DNA of 64,000 nucleotides from an uncultured Pelagibacteraceae bacterium. Its GTDB lineage: Bacteria; Pseudomonadota; Alphaproteobacteria; Pelagibacterales; Pelagibacteraceae. Positions 29,237-43,371 of this stretch are shown here, piece by piece. Numbering within the stretch: the first letter of the stretch is position 1; every line of letters begins with the position of its first letter. Below the pieces are notes generated by a model, which saw only the letters and a list, made by a program, of their open reading frames with translations, had not been told where the DNA came from and made no database searches. Made by a program: the position numbers and the translations under genes. The DNA is taken from positions 1-64,000 of the forward strand of contig CACHKE010000002.1 in NCBI GenBank assembly GCA_902580335.1. Reading direction: 5' to 3'.

Positions 29237-30649
29237 ATGATGAAAATAAAACCAATATTTATCTGTTTATTATTAGTATTTAGTTTTTCATCAACATCAA
29301 ATTCTCAAAATATTCCCAATTCGTTTGCAGATTTAGCTGAAAAATTAATGCCTTCAGTGGTGAATATTTCAACTACCCAGACTGTTGTTGAGAGAAGCAA
29401 TCCCTTCCCGAATTTTCAATTTCCTCCAGGATCACCATTCGGAGATATGTTCAAAGAATTTGGAACTCCTCAAGAAAGGCAATCTTCGGCACTTGGCTCA
29501 GGATTTATTATAGATGAAAAAGGAATACTAGTAACAAATAATCATGTGATTGAAGGAGCAGAAGATATTGTTGTTCAAGTAAATGGTGAAAAAAAATTTA
29601 AAGCAAAAGTTATTGGGGCAGATCCCCTTTCAGATATTGCAGTTTTAAAAATTGAGTCAAAAGAAAAGTTTTTACCTGTAAGATTTGGTGATTCAGATAA
29701 AGCAAGAATAGGTGATTGGGTTATAGCTATTGGAAATCCATTCGGTTTAGGTGGAACAGTTACCTCAGGAATAATTTCTGCAAGAAATCGATCAATCGGT
29801 TTATCTAGATATGAAGATTATATTCAAACAGATGCATCTATAAACTCTGGGAACTCAGGTGGTCCTTTATTCGATATGAATGGTAATGTGATTGGAATTA
29901 ACACGGCTATACTTGGTAGAAGCGGAAATGTAGGAATAGGTTTTTCAATACCATCAAATAGTGCAAAGATTGTAATTGATCAATTAATTGAATTTGGAGA
30001 AACAAAAAGAGGATGGCTAGGAGTAAGAATTCAAGATGTAACCAAAGAAATTGCAGATGTTGAAAAATTAGATGAACCAAGAGGAGCTTTGGTTGCAAGT
30101 GTTGCACCAAATAGTCCATCAGAAAAAGCTGGAGTTAAAAGTGGAGATATTATTCTAGAATTCAATGGAGAAAAAATAAAGCAAATGAAAGAGCTTCCTA
30201 TAATTGTTGCAAGAACTGAAGTTGGAAAAAAAGTAAAAGTTAAAATCTGGAGAAACAAAAAAGAAATTATCAAAACGATTACACTCGGAAGACTGGAGAC
30301 ATCTGAGGATTTTAAAATTTCTGAAAAAAAAGAAGAACTACCAAAAGAAACTTTAATTGAAAACCTTAAAATAAAAGTAAGAAAACTTTCCAGCCAAGAT
30401 ATTAAAACAAGAAATTTACCTAACCAAACAAATGGTTTAGTGATTACAAGTATTGAAAAAAATAGTCCTTTAGCTGGTTCAATAGAGGTGAATAGCATCA
30501 TTCTAGAGGCTCAGAAGAAAAAGATAAGAAATGTTGAGGACTTAAATCAAGCTTTAAAACAAGTTTTAAATAGTAACCAGAAGACTATTTTACTTGTGAT
30601 CTATAATAGTCAAAATCAAAAAAGATATATAGGCGTTAAATTAGATTAG
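29237..30649 (+). CDS. degP: Do-family serine endoprotease DegP/HtrA
   Basis: Signal peptide; NHVIEGA, GNSGGPLFD catalytic motif; two PDZ-like domains. Confidence 0.94.
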   Translation: MMKIKPIFICLLLVFSFSSTSNSQNIPNSFADLAEKLMPSVVNISTTQTVVERSNPFPNFQFPPGSPFGDMFKEFGTPQERQSSALGSGFIIDEKGILVTNNHVIEGAEDIVVQVNGEKKFKAKVIGADPLSDIAVLKIESKEKFLPVRFGDSDKARIGDWVIAIGNPFGLGGTVTSGIISARNRSIGLSRYEDYIQTDASINSGNSGGPLFDMNGNVIGINTAILGRSGNVGIGFSIPSNSAKIVIDQLIEFGETKRGWLGVRIQDVTKEIADVEKLDEPRGALVASVAPNSPSEKAGVKSGDIILEFNGEKIKQMKELPIIVARTEVGKKVKVKIWRNKKEIIKTITLGRLETSEDFKISEKKEELPKETLIENLKIKVRKLSSQDIKTRNLPNQTNGLVITSIEKNSPLAGSIEVNSIILEAQKKKIRNVEDLNQALKQVLNSNQKTILLVIYNSQNQKRYIGVKLD

Positions 30650-30652
30650 TTT

Positions 30653-31561
30653 ATGGATTTAAAATCCAAAATTATTTTAATTTATGGACCAACAGCATCT
30701 GGAAAATCTAAGTTTGCATTAAAGTTAGCAAAAAAATTTTCAGGGCAGATTATAAATGCCGATAGCATGCAAGTTTACAAAGAATTAAAAATTTTAACCG
30801 CGAGACCATTTAAAAAAGATCATCAAAAAATTAAGCATCATTTATATGGATTTCAAAGTGCCAAGAAAAATTTTTCTACAGGGGATTGGCTTAAGTTAGC
30901 TAATCAAAAAATTTTGCTATGCAAAAAAACAAAACAAACCCCAATCTTAGTAGGTGGTACTGGTCTATATTTTAAAGCTTTAACTGATGGATTAGTGAAT
31001 ATTCCAAAAATTCCTTTAAGTTTTAGAAATAAAGTGAGAAATTTACATAAAAAGATTGGTCAAAAAAAGTTTTTTTTAGAGTTGCTAAAAATAGACCCTC
31101 TAATCAAAAATCAAATTAATAATTTAGATACTCAAAGGTCTATAAGAGCATATGAGATTAAGTCTTATACAAAAAAATCTATAACAAGTTGGTTTAAAAA
31201 TACAAAGTCAGATTATGATAAAACAGATTTTTTTAAAATTTGTATTGATTTTCCAAGGAAAGATTTAATCGAGAGAATAAACCAGAGATCTAAAGAGATG
31301 ATTGAGTCAGGCGCTATATTAGAAGTGAAAAAATTTATTAAATTGAGAGTTCCAAAAGAAAAAAGTTTAACCAAAGCTATAGGTATTAACGAGATTAAGG
31401 AATATCTTCAAAAAAAAATTCAAATTGAACAATTAATTGAGAAAATATCAATAAAGACAAGGCAATATGCCAAAAGACAGAGCACCTGGGCCCGAGGAAA
31501 TATGAAAGATTGGAATAAAGTTAATCCAGAAGATTTGGATAAGCTTTTAAAAAAAATTTAG
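30653..31561 (+). CDS. miaA: tRNA dimethylallyltransferase MiaA
   Basis: IYGPTASGKSKFALKLAKK, NADSMQVYKEL, GGTGLYFKALTDGL. Confidence 0.96.
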   Translation: MDLKSKIILIYGPTASGKSKFALKLAKKFSGQIINADSMQVYKELKILTARPFKKDHQKIKHHLYGFQSAKKNFSTGDWLKLANQKILLCKKTKQTPILVGGTGLYFKALTDGLVNIPKIPLSFRNKVRNLHKKIGQKKFFLELLKIDPLIKNQINNLDTQRSIRAYEIKSYTKKSITSWFKNTKSDYDKTDFFKICIDFPRKDLIERINQRSKEMIESGAILEVKKFIKLRVPKEKSLTKAIGINEIKEYLQKKIQIEQLIEKISIKTRQYAKRQSTWARGNMKDWNKVNPEDLDKLLKKI

Positions 31562-31614
31562 ATATTCTGTACTTAGTCTTGACCAATTAGCACAACTTCA
31601 GCTAGATTGCTTGA

Positions 31615-33380
31615 ATGTCTAAATTATATACTGGAGCAGAAATTGTATTCAAATGTCTTGAGGATCAAGAGGTTGAATATATTTTTGGTTATCCAGGTGG
31701 AGCAGTTTTACCAATATACGATGAACTTAAAAATCATTCATCAATTAAACATATACTTGTTAGACATGAGCAAGGAGCAGGCCATGCAGCAGAAGGATAT
31801 GCAAGATCATCAGGTAAGCCTGGAGTAGTTTTGGTAACATCAGGTCCAGGTGCTACCAATGTTGTTACAGCTTTGACTGATGCTTATATGGATTCAGTTC
31901 CTTTAGTTTGTATTTCTGGGCAAGTACCTACACACTTAATAGGCACTGATGCTTTTCAAGAATGTGATACCACTGGAATTACAAGACCTTGCACAAAACA
32001 TAATTGGTTAGTTAAAGATATTAAAGAATTACCAAAAATAATGCATGAGGCTTTTAAGGTTGCAACAACTGGAAGACCTGGACCTGTATTAATTGATATT
32101 CCTAAAGATATCCAATTTGCAAAAGCCAGTTATACAAAATTTAAAAAAGAAAAAAAATTGAATGGAATAGCGCATAATAAGTTTTCTCAAAATGAAATTG
32201 ACCAATTGATTGATTTAATTTCAAAAGCAAAAAAGCCAGTTGTTTACACAGGAGGTGGGGTAATAAATTCGGGCCCTCAGGCCAGTGAAACTTTAAAAGA
32301 ATTTGTAAGACTCATCGGTTTTCCAATCACATCAACCTTGCAAGGCTTAGGTGCATTTCCAGGTGATGATAATCAATTTATTGGAATGTTAGGTATGCAT
32401 GGAACTTATGAAGCTAATAATGCAATGCATGATTGTGATTTGTTAATTAACATTGGTGCAAGATTTGACGATAGAATAACTGGTAAGATTGATGAGTTTT
32501 CACCAAAATCAAAAAAAGTTCATATCGATATTGATCCATCGTCAATCAATAAAATTATTAAAGTAGATCTTGCAATAGTTGGAGATGTTAATGAAGTAAT
32601 AAAGTCAGCTATTAAGAAAATAAATAAAAAACAAAATGGATTAAAAGACTCGAATAAACAAAGAATTTCAAAATGGTGGGAACAAATCCAAAAGTGGAGA
32701 ACGAAAGACTCTTTGGGATTTATCAATAGTGATAAAGAAATTAAGCCTCAGCATGCTGTAAAAAGATTATATGAGCTAACAAAAAATCAAGATACATTTA
32801 TCACAACTGAAGTTGGTCAGCATCAAATGTGGGCTGCTCAGCATTATAAATTTAACAAACCCAATAGATGGATGACATCTGGAGGTCTAGGAACTATGGG
32901 ATATGGACTTCCAGCCGCAGTTGGTGTTCAAATTGCTCATCCAGATAAACTTGTGATCGATATTGCAGGAGAAGCATCTGTATTAATGACAATGCAAGAA
33001 ATGTCTACAGCAGTTCAGTACAATTTGCCTATAAAGATATTCATTTTGAATAATCAGTACATGGGAATGGTTAGACAGTGGCAAGAACTTTTACATGAAA
33101 AAAATTATTCAGAAAGTTATTCTGAGGCTTTACCTGACTTTGTAAAGCTAGCTGAGGCTTATGGATGTAAGGGTATCAAAGCCGATAATCCTGAAGAATT
33201 AGATTTTAAAATTAAAGAGATGATAGATTATAATGGTCCAGTAATATTTGACTGTCACGTAGATCCAAATGAAAATTGTTTTCCAATGATACCATCTGGA
33301 AAACCACATAATCAGATGATTTTAGGTCCTAATGACAAAGAGGAAAATAAGATTACTGGTAAAGGGAAATCATTAGTTTA

Positions 33381-33381
<1 letters not shown>
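31615..33381 (+). CDS. ilvB: Acetolactate synthase large subunit
   Basis: TPP enzyme: FGYPGGAVLPIYDEL, RHEQGAGHAAEGYARSSGKPGV, MGMVRQWQEL. Confidence 0.97.
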
Positions 33382-34971
<1,590 letters not shown>

Positions 34972-34991
34972 TATAAATATAAAAATTGTTT

Positions 34992-35702
34992 ATGGAACAA
35001 ATTCAAAATCTTACTAAAGGAGATTTAAACTTTTTTATAAATCAAAATGTTCAGATTGATATTCCAAATTTTGTTTTAAGTTTAATTTGTGCTGTCATTT
35101 TAAGTTTTTTTGTTCAATTATTTTATATTAAATTTTCATCATCTTTATCTAATCGTAAGGAATTCTCTAAAAATTTCGTCATTTTGGCTGTTACTACTTG
35201 TATTGTAATTATGATAGTAAAAAGTTCTTTAGCATTATCTCTTGGCTTAGTAGGAGCTTTATCTATTGTAAGATTTAGAGCTGCGATCAAGGAGCCAGAG
35301 GAATTAGTATACTTATTTTTAATCATCGCAATAGGTTTAGGATGTGGAGCAAATCAATTAGTTATAACAACAGTAGGTATTGTATTTGCACTAATTTTAA
35401 TCATTTTTTATTCAGGTTATATGAAAAGATCTAAAAAAAATATTGAAGAAACTATAAATCTTGGGATTATCATTGATCAAGATATTACTGATACGCAGAT
35501 TAACAACCTTATCAATGAAATAAAAAAAGTTTCTTCCGAGTTAAAATTTATATCTATGTCAAGAACTGAAAATAATACGACTATAAATTTTGATGTTAAA
35601 CCAAAAAAATTTGAAAAGCTGTCTATGTTGTCAGGTCAAATTAAGAAAAGATTTAAAAATTCAAAGGTTGTATTAGCATATAATGATGACTTATCTATAT
35701 GA
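34992..35702 (+). CDS. DUF4956-domain membrane protein
   Basis: Multi-TM; LSLGLVGALSIVRFRAAIKEPEELVYLFLIIAIGLGCGANQ is typical of DUF4956. Start may be TTG 34986 or ATG 34992. Confidence 0.83.
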   Translation: MEQIQNLTKGDLNFFINQNVQIDIPNFVLSLICAVILSFFVQLFYIKFSSSLSNRKEFSKNFVILAVTTCIVIMIVKSSLALSLGLVGALSIVRFRAAIKEPEELVYLFLIIAIGLGCGANQLVITTVGIVFALILIIFYSGYMKRSKKNIEETINLGIIIDQDITDTQINNLINEIKKVSSELKFISMSRTENNTTINFDVKPKKFEKLSMLSGQIKKRFKNSKVVLAYNDDLSI

Positions 35703-38299
35703 TAATAAAAAAAGAGGAAAGAAGAAAAAAAAATAGTCTTTTTAAATTCACAACGTTTTTATATATTTATTTTTTTACAAGTGTAATTGGAGTATCTATT
35801 CTTGCAATTGCAATTTTTCAATCTCAAGTATTTACTCAAAAAAAAGATAAATTTTTAGATTACTTATCAAATGGGGGTAGGTATGAATATTTATATTTAC
35901 CAGTAATTGTTTTTAAAGCTATAAAAAGTAATTTTTACAACTTGGAAAATGTTGACTTAGAAATTCCATTTGAAAAAACAATAATTTTAGAAAATTTGAG
36001 GAAGGATTCAATATCCAATGGAAGTTTACCTCCGGCAGACAAAATGCCAAGGGTTAAAACTAAAATAATTTATAATGGAGAGGAATTTGACGCAGAAATA
36101 AGACTTAAAGGAGATAGGAAAGCTCATTTTATAGATAAAGATAAGTCGTCTTATAAATTAGAGCTAGATAGAGACCAATTCATTTTTGGTATCAAAAAGT
36201 TTTCAATTCAAAAACCAAGAGTACGAAACTATGTTCATGAATGGATTTTTCATGAAATATCTAAAAATGAGGGCATTATAAAAATTAAATATGATTTTAT
36301 TAATCTTTCAATTAATGGTGATGACAAAGGACTTTACGTTATTGAAGAAGGTTTTGGAAAAGAATTAATTGAGAGAAACAAAAGAAGAAATGGACCAATT
36401 TTTAGCATTGATGAAGATATTTATGGATTTTACGATAAACCTGTATTTGAAATTTATAATAAAAAATATTGGCAGAAACCTGAAAATAATTTAATTGCAA
36501 ATATAGCTTCTCAAAAATTACACGATTTCTTTGATAAAAAAACTTCAGCAAGTGAAGTCTTTGACTTAGATAAATGGGCTGCATACTTTGCAATTATTGA
36601 TTTAACCGCTAATTATCATGGAGCTTTTTTAAAAAGTGTAAAACTTTATTATAATCCCTTAAATGGTTTATTCGAGCCTATACCATTTGATGGTCATAGA
36701 CTTAAACCAAATTATAACAAATATAATTTAAATTATGATAATAGGATTTTAATAGACATTGTCCAAAATTCACCTAATTCAGAGTCTAGTGGTTTCTCAT
36801 GGTTAAAAAAATTTTTTTATGAGAATGGGAAATTTAATCAAAAGTTCTACAATCTTTACGCATCATATCTCAAAAAAATTAGTTCAAAAAAATATATAGA
36901 TAATTTTTTGTCTGAAAACTTAGATGAAATAGAAATGATAAATTCTCATATCTATGCTGATTATTTTTTTTATGATAATAGTAGAAATTATGGAGTAGGA
37001 TTATATTATTTTTTAGTAAGTGATTTTAGACATCATGCCCAAAATATAAGAAATAAATTAAAGTCTAAAGATCAGATACAACTTCTGAAAATAGACGATA
37101 AAAATTATTTATTTAAGCCATATTACAAAAATTATGATCTACTGATTGCTGATAAATTTATTTGTTCTAACGAAAGCGCGGAAATAGAAATCAAAGTATC
37201 TCAAAATATTAAAAACTTTGAGGACACAAATATTTCTTTACATAATTTAGATAAACCAAATTTTAAATGTAATACTCTGGTCTTGGTAGATAGACTTTCT
37301 AATGAAAATAAATTTCTTAAAGTCGACCATCTAAATTCTTATTTTTTTTATGAAAATTTCATTAAAAATTATTCAAAAAATTTGAGAGATTTTTTTGATA
37401 AAGAAGATGACAAATTAGTTTTGAAAAATGATGAGACAAAAATTGACAAAAATGTATATATTCCAGAGGGCTTCAATGTTGTTATAAAGCCAGGTCAAAA
37501 AATAATAATTACAAATAAAGCGTTTATAATTTCAAACTCACCTTGGCAAATTGGAGGTGAGAACAAATTAGTTCTTATTTCTGGAGAACGTGAAAATTTA
37601 GGCGGTGGAATTTTAATAAGCGATACAAAAGAGATATCTTCAATTGAAAATACTGAATTTTCATATTTAAGTGGTTATGATTTAGAAAAAAATTTTGAAT
37701 ATATAATCCTGGGATCAATTAATTTTCATCAGACAAAAGTTAATATTAAAAATGTGTATTTTAGAAATATTTTTTCTGAAGATGCAATAAATATATTTAG
37801 GTCAAAATTTAAAATTATTGATGCAAAATATAAAAACATATTTTCTGATGCAATAGATGTTGATTTTAGTGAGGGAAAAATCATTAAATCAGATTTTGTG
37901 AATATTAATAATGATGCAATAGATTTTTCTGGATCAAAAGTATCTGTTAATCATGTAAATTTTGACAATGTAAATGATAAAATAATAAGTGCTGGGGAAG
38001 ACTCAAAAATAAATGTTGATGAAATTACTGGGACAAATTCTTATGCAGGTATCATTAGCAAAGATGGATCAGAAGTTTATTCTCAAAATATAAAATTTGA
38101 TGGTGTCAAAATTCCATTTGCAGCTTATCAAAAAAAAAAAGAATATGATTTTCCATTTCTTGATGCAAAAAAATATAAGATTAGAAATTTTTCAGCCAAG
38201 TCAATTAAAGATAAAACAGCAAAACTATCCATAGAAGATGAAGTTATTGTAATGAAATCTGAAAAAATTATTTCTTTAATGTATGAAAAAAAAGATTAA
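35699..38299 (+). CDS. CotH-like protein with C-terminal right-handed beta-helix region
   Basis: N-terminal TM; ARIRLKGD-like EIRLKGDRKAHFIDKDKSSYKLELD, IKKFSIQKPRVRNYVHEWIFHEI, LYVIEEGFGKELIERN; C-terminus of short beta repeats. Confidence 0.78.
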   Translation: MIIKKEERRKKNSLFKFTTFLYIYFFTSVIGVSILAIAIFQSQVFTQKKDKFLDYLSNGGRYEYLYLPVIVFKAIKSNFYNLENVDLEIPFEKTIILENLRKDSISNGSLPPADKMPRVKTKIIYNGEEFDAEIRLKGDRKAHFIDKDKSSYKLELDRDQFIFGIKKFSIQKPRVRNYVHEWIFHEISKNEGIIKIKYDFINLSINGDDKGLYVIEEGFGKELIERNKRRNGPIFSIDEDIYGFYDKPVFEIYNKKYWQKPENNLIANIASQKLHDFFDKKTSASEVFDLDKWAAYFAIIDLTANYHGAFLKSVKLYYNPLNGLFEPIPFDGHRLKPNYNKYNLNYDNRILIDIVQNSPNSESSGFSWLKKFFYENGKFNQKFYNLYASYLKKISSKKYIDNFLSENLDEIEMINSHIYADYFFYDNSRNYGVGLYYFLVSDFRHHAQNIRNKLKSKDQIQLLKIDDKNYLFKPYYKNYDLLIADKFICSNESAEIEIKVSQNIKNFEDTNISLHNLDKPNFKCNTLVLVDRLSNENKFLKVDHLNSYFFYENFIKNYSKNLRDFFDKEDDKLVLKNDETKIDKNVYIPEGFNVVIKPGQKIIITNKAFIISNSPWQIGGENKLVLISGERENLGGGILISDTKEISSIENTEFSYLSGYDLEKNFEYIILGSINFHQTKVNIKNVYFRNIFSEDAINIFRSKFKIIDAKYKNIFSDAIDVDFSEGKIIKSDFVNINNDAIDFSGSKVSVNHVNFDNVNDKIISAGEDSKINVDEITGTNSYAGIISKDGSEVYSQNIKFDGVKIPFAAYQKKKEYDFPFLDAKKYKIRNFSAKSIKDKTAKLSIEDEVIVMKSEKIISLMYEKKD

Positions 38300-38957
38300 T
38301 AGATTTGAGAGAAAATGGTTATTTAGAAGTAATAATTATTTAGCTTTAATAAATTCATTAACAAGATCTAAATTTTTTTTTAGAACACAGTTCCCCTTAA
38401 GAAAAGTAAATTCAATATATTTTGATACACAAGATTATGCTTCAATAAGACAAAATTTAGACGGTGTGAGTAATAAAAAAAAGATTAGAATAAGGTGGTA
38501 TGGAAATAAGGACATTATTAAAAAGCCAATAATTGAAATTAAAAGTAAAAAAGGATTTGAGACCAAAAAAGAAAGCTTTAATATAAAAGGATTAGATAAT
38601 TTAAATCTTTTAAGTATTGATAATTTAAAAATAATTAAAGAAATTTTAAACTTACAACTCAAACAAAAAAAAGTGATTTACCCAGTTTTAACAACGCATT
38701 ATGAGAGAGAATATTTTATCTCTTCAAATGGAAAAATTAGAGCAACTATTGATTACAATTTGCAAAGTATTTTCCTCAATAACTTAAGTCAAATCGATAT
38801 TGTTAAAAATTTTAAAAATATATGTATATTAGAATTTAAGTATTCAACGAGCTTAGATGGATATGTTAGAAAAAATTTGAGTGATATCAGTCTCAGGTTG
38901 TCAAAAAATTCAAAGTTTGTTAATTCAGCTTTTGAAAAACCTAAATTCTTTTCATAA
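38283..38957 (+). CDS. VTC-domain (polyphosphate polymerase-like) protein
   Basis: FERKWLF, VNSIYFDTQDYASIRQNLDG, KKIRIRWYG, PIIEIKSKKG: conserved basic and acidic tunnel residues of VTC domains; follows the CotH-like gene. Confidence 0.82.
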   Translation: MKKKINRFERKWLFRSNNYLALINSLTRSKFFFRTQFPLRKVNSIYFDTQDYASIRQNLDGVSNKKKIRIRWYGNKDIIKKPIIEIKSKKGFETKKESFNIKGLDNLNLLSIDNLKIIKEILNLQLKQKKVIYPVLTTHYEREYFISSNGKIRATIDYNLQSIFLNNLSQIDIVKNFKNICILEFKYSTSLDGYVRKNLSDISLRLSKNSKFVNSAFEKPKFFS

Positions 38958-39034
38958 GTGTCAAATTGGGGCTAAAATTAGTTATTTATTTTGCAATCTA
39001 ACCGATAGGTTGTATATTCCATAATAATTTTTTT

Positions 39035-41646
<2,612 letters not shown>

Positions 41647-41651
41647 GAAAG

Positions 41652-42872
41652 ATGGCTGAAAGCAGAGATGATTTTATTATTGCGATTAGATCTGCTTTTT
41701 TAAAAAAAAGCACTAAACAAAAATTTTCTTTATTAACTTTAGTTTTTTTTTCGGTTTTTATAATTGTTTTATCTAATTTTAATTTTAAGGCAATAAGTGT
41801 TACTAAATCGATTATAAAGGAAATTGTTTATCGCTCTTCCTTTATAGTTTCAATTCCAGAAAATTTTATTAAATCTTCTTATTTAAATTTAACTGAATAC
41901 ACTAATTTTTATAAGAAGTTTAAAATAACTAAAGAGGAGTTAGAACAATTAAAATCCGAAAATATTTCAACAAATATAATTAAGAGTGAAAATGATGAAC
42001 TTAAAAGTCTAATTGATGGTTATACCATTACTTCAAATAAGATTTTAGCAAAGGTAATTGTCGATCACGAAAGTCCTTTTTTAAGATCAATTATAATTAA
42101 TAAAGGGAGTAAAGAGAAAATAAAAATAGGAACAAATATTTATGATCGTAGCTATCTTGTAGGAAGAGTGATTGAAGTTAATTATACAAATTCAAGAGTA
42201 TTATTATTGAGTGACTTAAATTCAAATATTCCTGTTTCTATTACACCTGGCAATGTTCAGGCAATTATAGTCGGTAATGGGGATAAAAAAGGTGAAATTA
42301 AATATATCAAAAACGATTTAATAAACAAAATCAATGACAAAGGAATTGCATATACATCAGGAACTGGTTCAATCTTTAAAAGTGGAATTCCTGTAGGCAC
42401 AATTGATTTAAAAGATGAAAATGAAAAAATATTAATTAACTTTTACAGTGATTTTACTCAATTAAAATATGTTTTTGCAGAGATTGACGAACTCATTCCC
42501 ACATCTGTTGAAACTAAAGAAGATGATCAAACAGAGGTCTCTTCAAATACCGAACAAATAAAATTAAATCTAATAAGTGATGAATTGCAAATTTTAGAAG
42601 AAAGTAACACTAAATTTCTAGAGGAAAACAAGGAGTTAAATTCTCTAACTAACGAATTAAATAAACAAATTGAGATATTAAAAGCAGAAAATGATTTTCA
42701 AAAAAATCTTATTCGACAACATAATTTAGATCAAGAAGAGTTAGAATTTTTAAGATTAAATTTAATCTATAGCTCTAAGTGTCAATCGAAAAAACTCTTT
42801 AGCACTGGTTTTAAAGTAGGCACACCAGAATATAAAGAATGCATTATGAGAAAAGGAAAGATAAGTGATTAG
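41652..42872 (+). CDS. mreC: Rod shape-determining protein MreC
   Basis: TM, coiled coil, then beta-rich domain (RSIIINKGSKEKIKIGTNI...LVGRVIEVNYTNSRVLLLSD); between mreB and mreD. Confidence 0.9.
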   Translation: MAESRDDFIIAIRSAFLKKSTKQKFSLLTLVFFSVFIIVLSNFNFKAISVTKSIIKEIVYRSSFIVSIPENFIKSSYLNLTEYTNFYKKFKITKEELEQLKSENISTNIIKSENDELKSLIDGYTITSNKILAKVIVDHESPFLRSIIINKGSKEKIKIGTNIYDRSYLVGRVIEVNYTNSRVLLLSDLNSNIPVSITPGNVQAIIVGNGDKKGEIKYIKNDLINKINDKGIAYTSGTGSIFKSGIPVGTIDLKDENEKILINFYSDFTQLKYVFAEIDELIPTSVETKEDDQTEVSSNTEQIKLNLISDELQILEESNTKFLEENKELNSLTNELNKQIEILKAENDFQKNLIRQHNLDQEELEFLRLNLIYSSKCQSKKLFSTGFKVGTPEYKECIMRKGKISD

Positions 42873-43371
42873 ATTTCAAAAGAAAAATTTATTGTACAAG
42901 GTTTATACTTGGTTACCAATTCTTGCTTTATTTATATCCATATTTAATGAATTTGATTTTAATTATCTAAACATTGACTACTTTTCATTTAATTTTCCAT
43001 ATATATTAATTTTTTATTTTGCTCTAAAAGCCTACCAAAAGTTTGATTATTTTTTAGTTTTTTTAGCTGGATTATTTAATGATGCTGTTGTTGGTTTACC
43101 ACTAGGGATTAGTTCTTTGTCATATATTTTAATTTGCATCTTTGCGACTTATCTTCGAAATATAACACTTAGTCCAAATTTAATAAAAGATTGGTTTTAT
43201 TTCCTCTTTATAATCAGTTTAATTAATTCAATTAATTTTTCAGTTCTATTTTTATTTTTCTCTTACGAGCTAGATATTACACTTTTCATTGTGAATAACT
43301 TTTTTACATTTTTATTTTACATAATATTTTCAATCTTTTTTAAGAGGTATTTAAAAAGTTTAGATGATTAA
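42865..43371 (+). CDS. mreD: Rod shape-determining protein MreD
   Basis: 168 aa polytopic; position between mreC and mrdA. Confidence 0.83.
   Translation: MIRFQKKNLLYKVYTWLPILALFISIFNEFDFNYLNIDYFSFNFPYILIFYFALKAYQKFDYFLVFLAGLFNDAVVGLPLGISSLSYILICIFATYLRNITLSPNLIKDWFYFLFIISLINSINFSVLFLFFSYELDITLFIVNNFFTFLFYIIFSIFFKRYLKSLDD

Noticed and set aside
30031-30501. 156-aa minus-strand ORF inside degP
   Set aside because: Antisense to a clear DegP coding region; low-complexity hydrophobic translation.
31607-31828. 73-aa ORF overlapping the ilvB start in another frame
   Set aside because: Out-of-frame shadow of ilvB; no independent RBS or domain.
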